From contig JAGHDT010000451.1 of NCBI GenBank assembly GCA_021159805.1, positions 1-5,952 on the forward strand: DNA of 5,952 nucleotides, given 5' to 3'. The position numbers were made by a program, and so were the translations under genes. Source of the DNA: Anaerolineae bacterium. Its GTDB lineage: Bacteria > Chloroflexota > Anaerolineae > B4-G1 > SLSP01. Positions 5,793 through 5,952 of the stretch are shown here, one piece after another; the stretch's first letter is position 1; the number at the start of each line of letters is the position of its first letter. The notes beneath the pieces are model-generated. The model had not been told where the DNA came from and made no database searches. It saw nothing but the letters and a program-made list of their open reading frames with translations.

Positions 5793-5952
5793 GGCAGCCC
5801 CGGCCCACCGAGAGGGCACTGAACAGACTCCAGATCGTTACGATATGCACCAGAATCCGTCCGGAAGCGCTGATGTACTGCACTCGGAACAGTGATCACT
5901 GCACATGTCATCGTGTCTGCCCTTGGATCGGTTTTGAGTGATCCGCCCCGCG
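5793..5952. other. Non-coding region after the anSME gene, with palindrome
   Basis: No gene is supported in these 160 bp. A perfect 12-bp palindrome CAGTGATCACTG sits at 5890-5901. A 7-bp direct repeat ACTGCAC occurs at 5877-5883 and 5898-5904, 21 bp apart. A weak 5-bp stem, GGATC (5925-5929) with GATCC (5940-5944), encloses a T-rich loop. These could be an operator for a gene beyond the right edge or part of a terminator. No clear promoter or T-tract terminator is visible. Confidence 0.45.

Noticed and set aside
5680..5941. Short + strand frames at the right end (5680-5895 and 5735-5941)
   Set aside because: Both begin inside the anSME gene in other frames and run into non-coding sequence, with no motif or start signal.

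Overview
The window is GC-rich bacterial DNA (about 60% G+C by eye). It is densely coding, with all four recognisable genes on the + strand. By gene content it looks like a free-living or environmental bacterium with sulfate-ester metabolism, such as Chloroflexota, Planctomycetota or a related candidate phylum. This placement is inference: no rRNA or other phylogenetic marker is present.

Layout. (1) Positions 1-801 hold the C-terminal part of a type I sulfatase, truncated by the left window edge. (2) Positions 802-1125 are an intergenic region with two adjoining hairpins, one with a perfect 26-bp stem, then a perfect TATAAT -10 hexamer. The sulfatase transcript probably ends here and a new transcription unit begins. 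(3) Positions 1126-3354 encode a SulP-family anion transporter fused to a cytoplasmic STAS domain, a four-cysteine linker and a C-terminal rhodanese domain. (4) Positions 3410-4393 encode a GlpX-family (class II fructose-1,6-bisphosphatase) protein that keeps the metal ligands but has lost several catalytic residues. (5) Positions 4494-5792 encode an anaerobic sulfatase-maturating radical SAM/SPASM enzyme (anSME) with a SEC-C zinc motif at its C-terminus. (6) Positions 5793-5952 are non-coding, with a perfect 12-bp palindrome flanked by direct repeats.

How the genes may work together. The anSME makes the formylglycine cofactor that type I sulfatases need, so it plausibly activates the sulfatase upstream. 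The SulP protein could move the released sulfate (or another anion such as bicarbonate), and its rhodanese domain suggests a tie to sulfane-sulfur chemistry. The GlpX-like protein does not fit a plain gluconeogenic role well. Its altered active site and sulfur-metabolism neighbours make a different phosphatase substrate, or a non-catalytic role, worth considering. No phage, IS element, CRISPR, tRNA or rRNA was seen.
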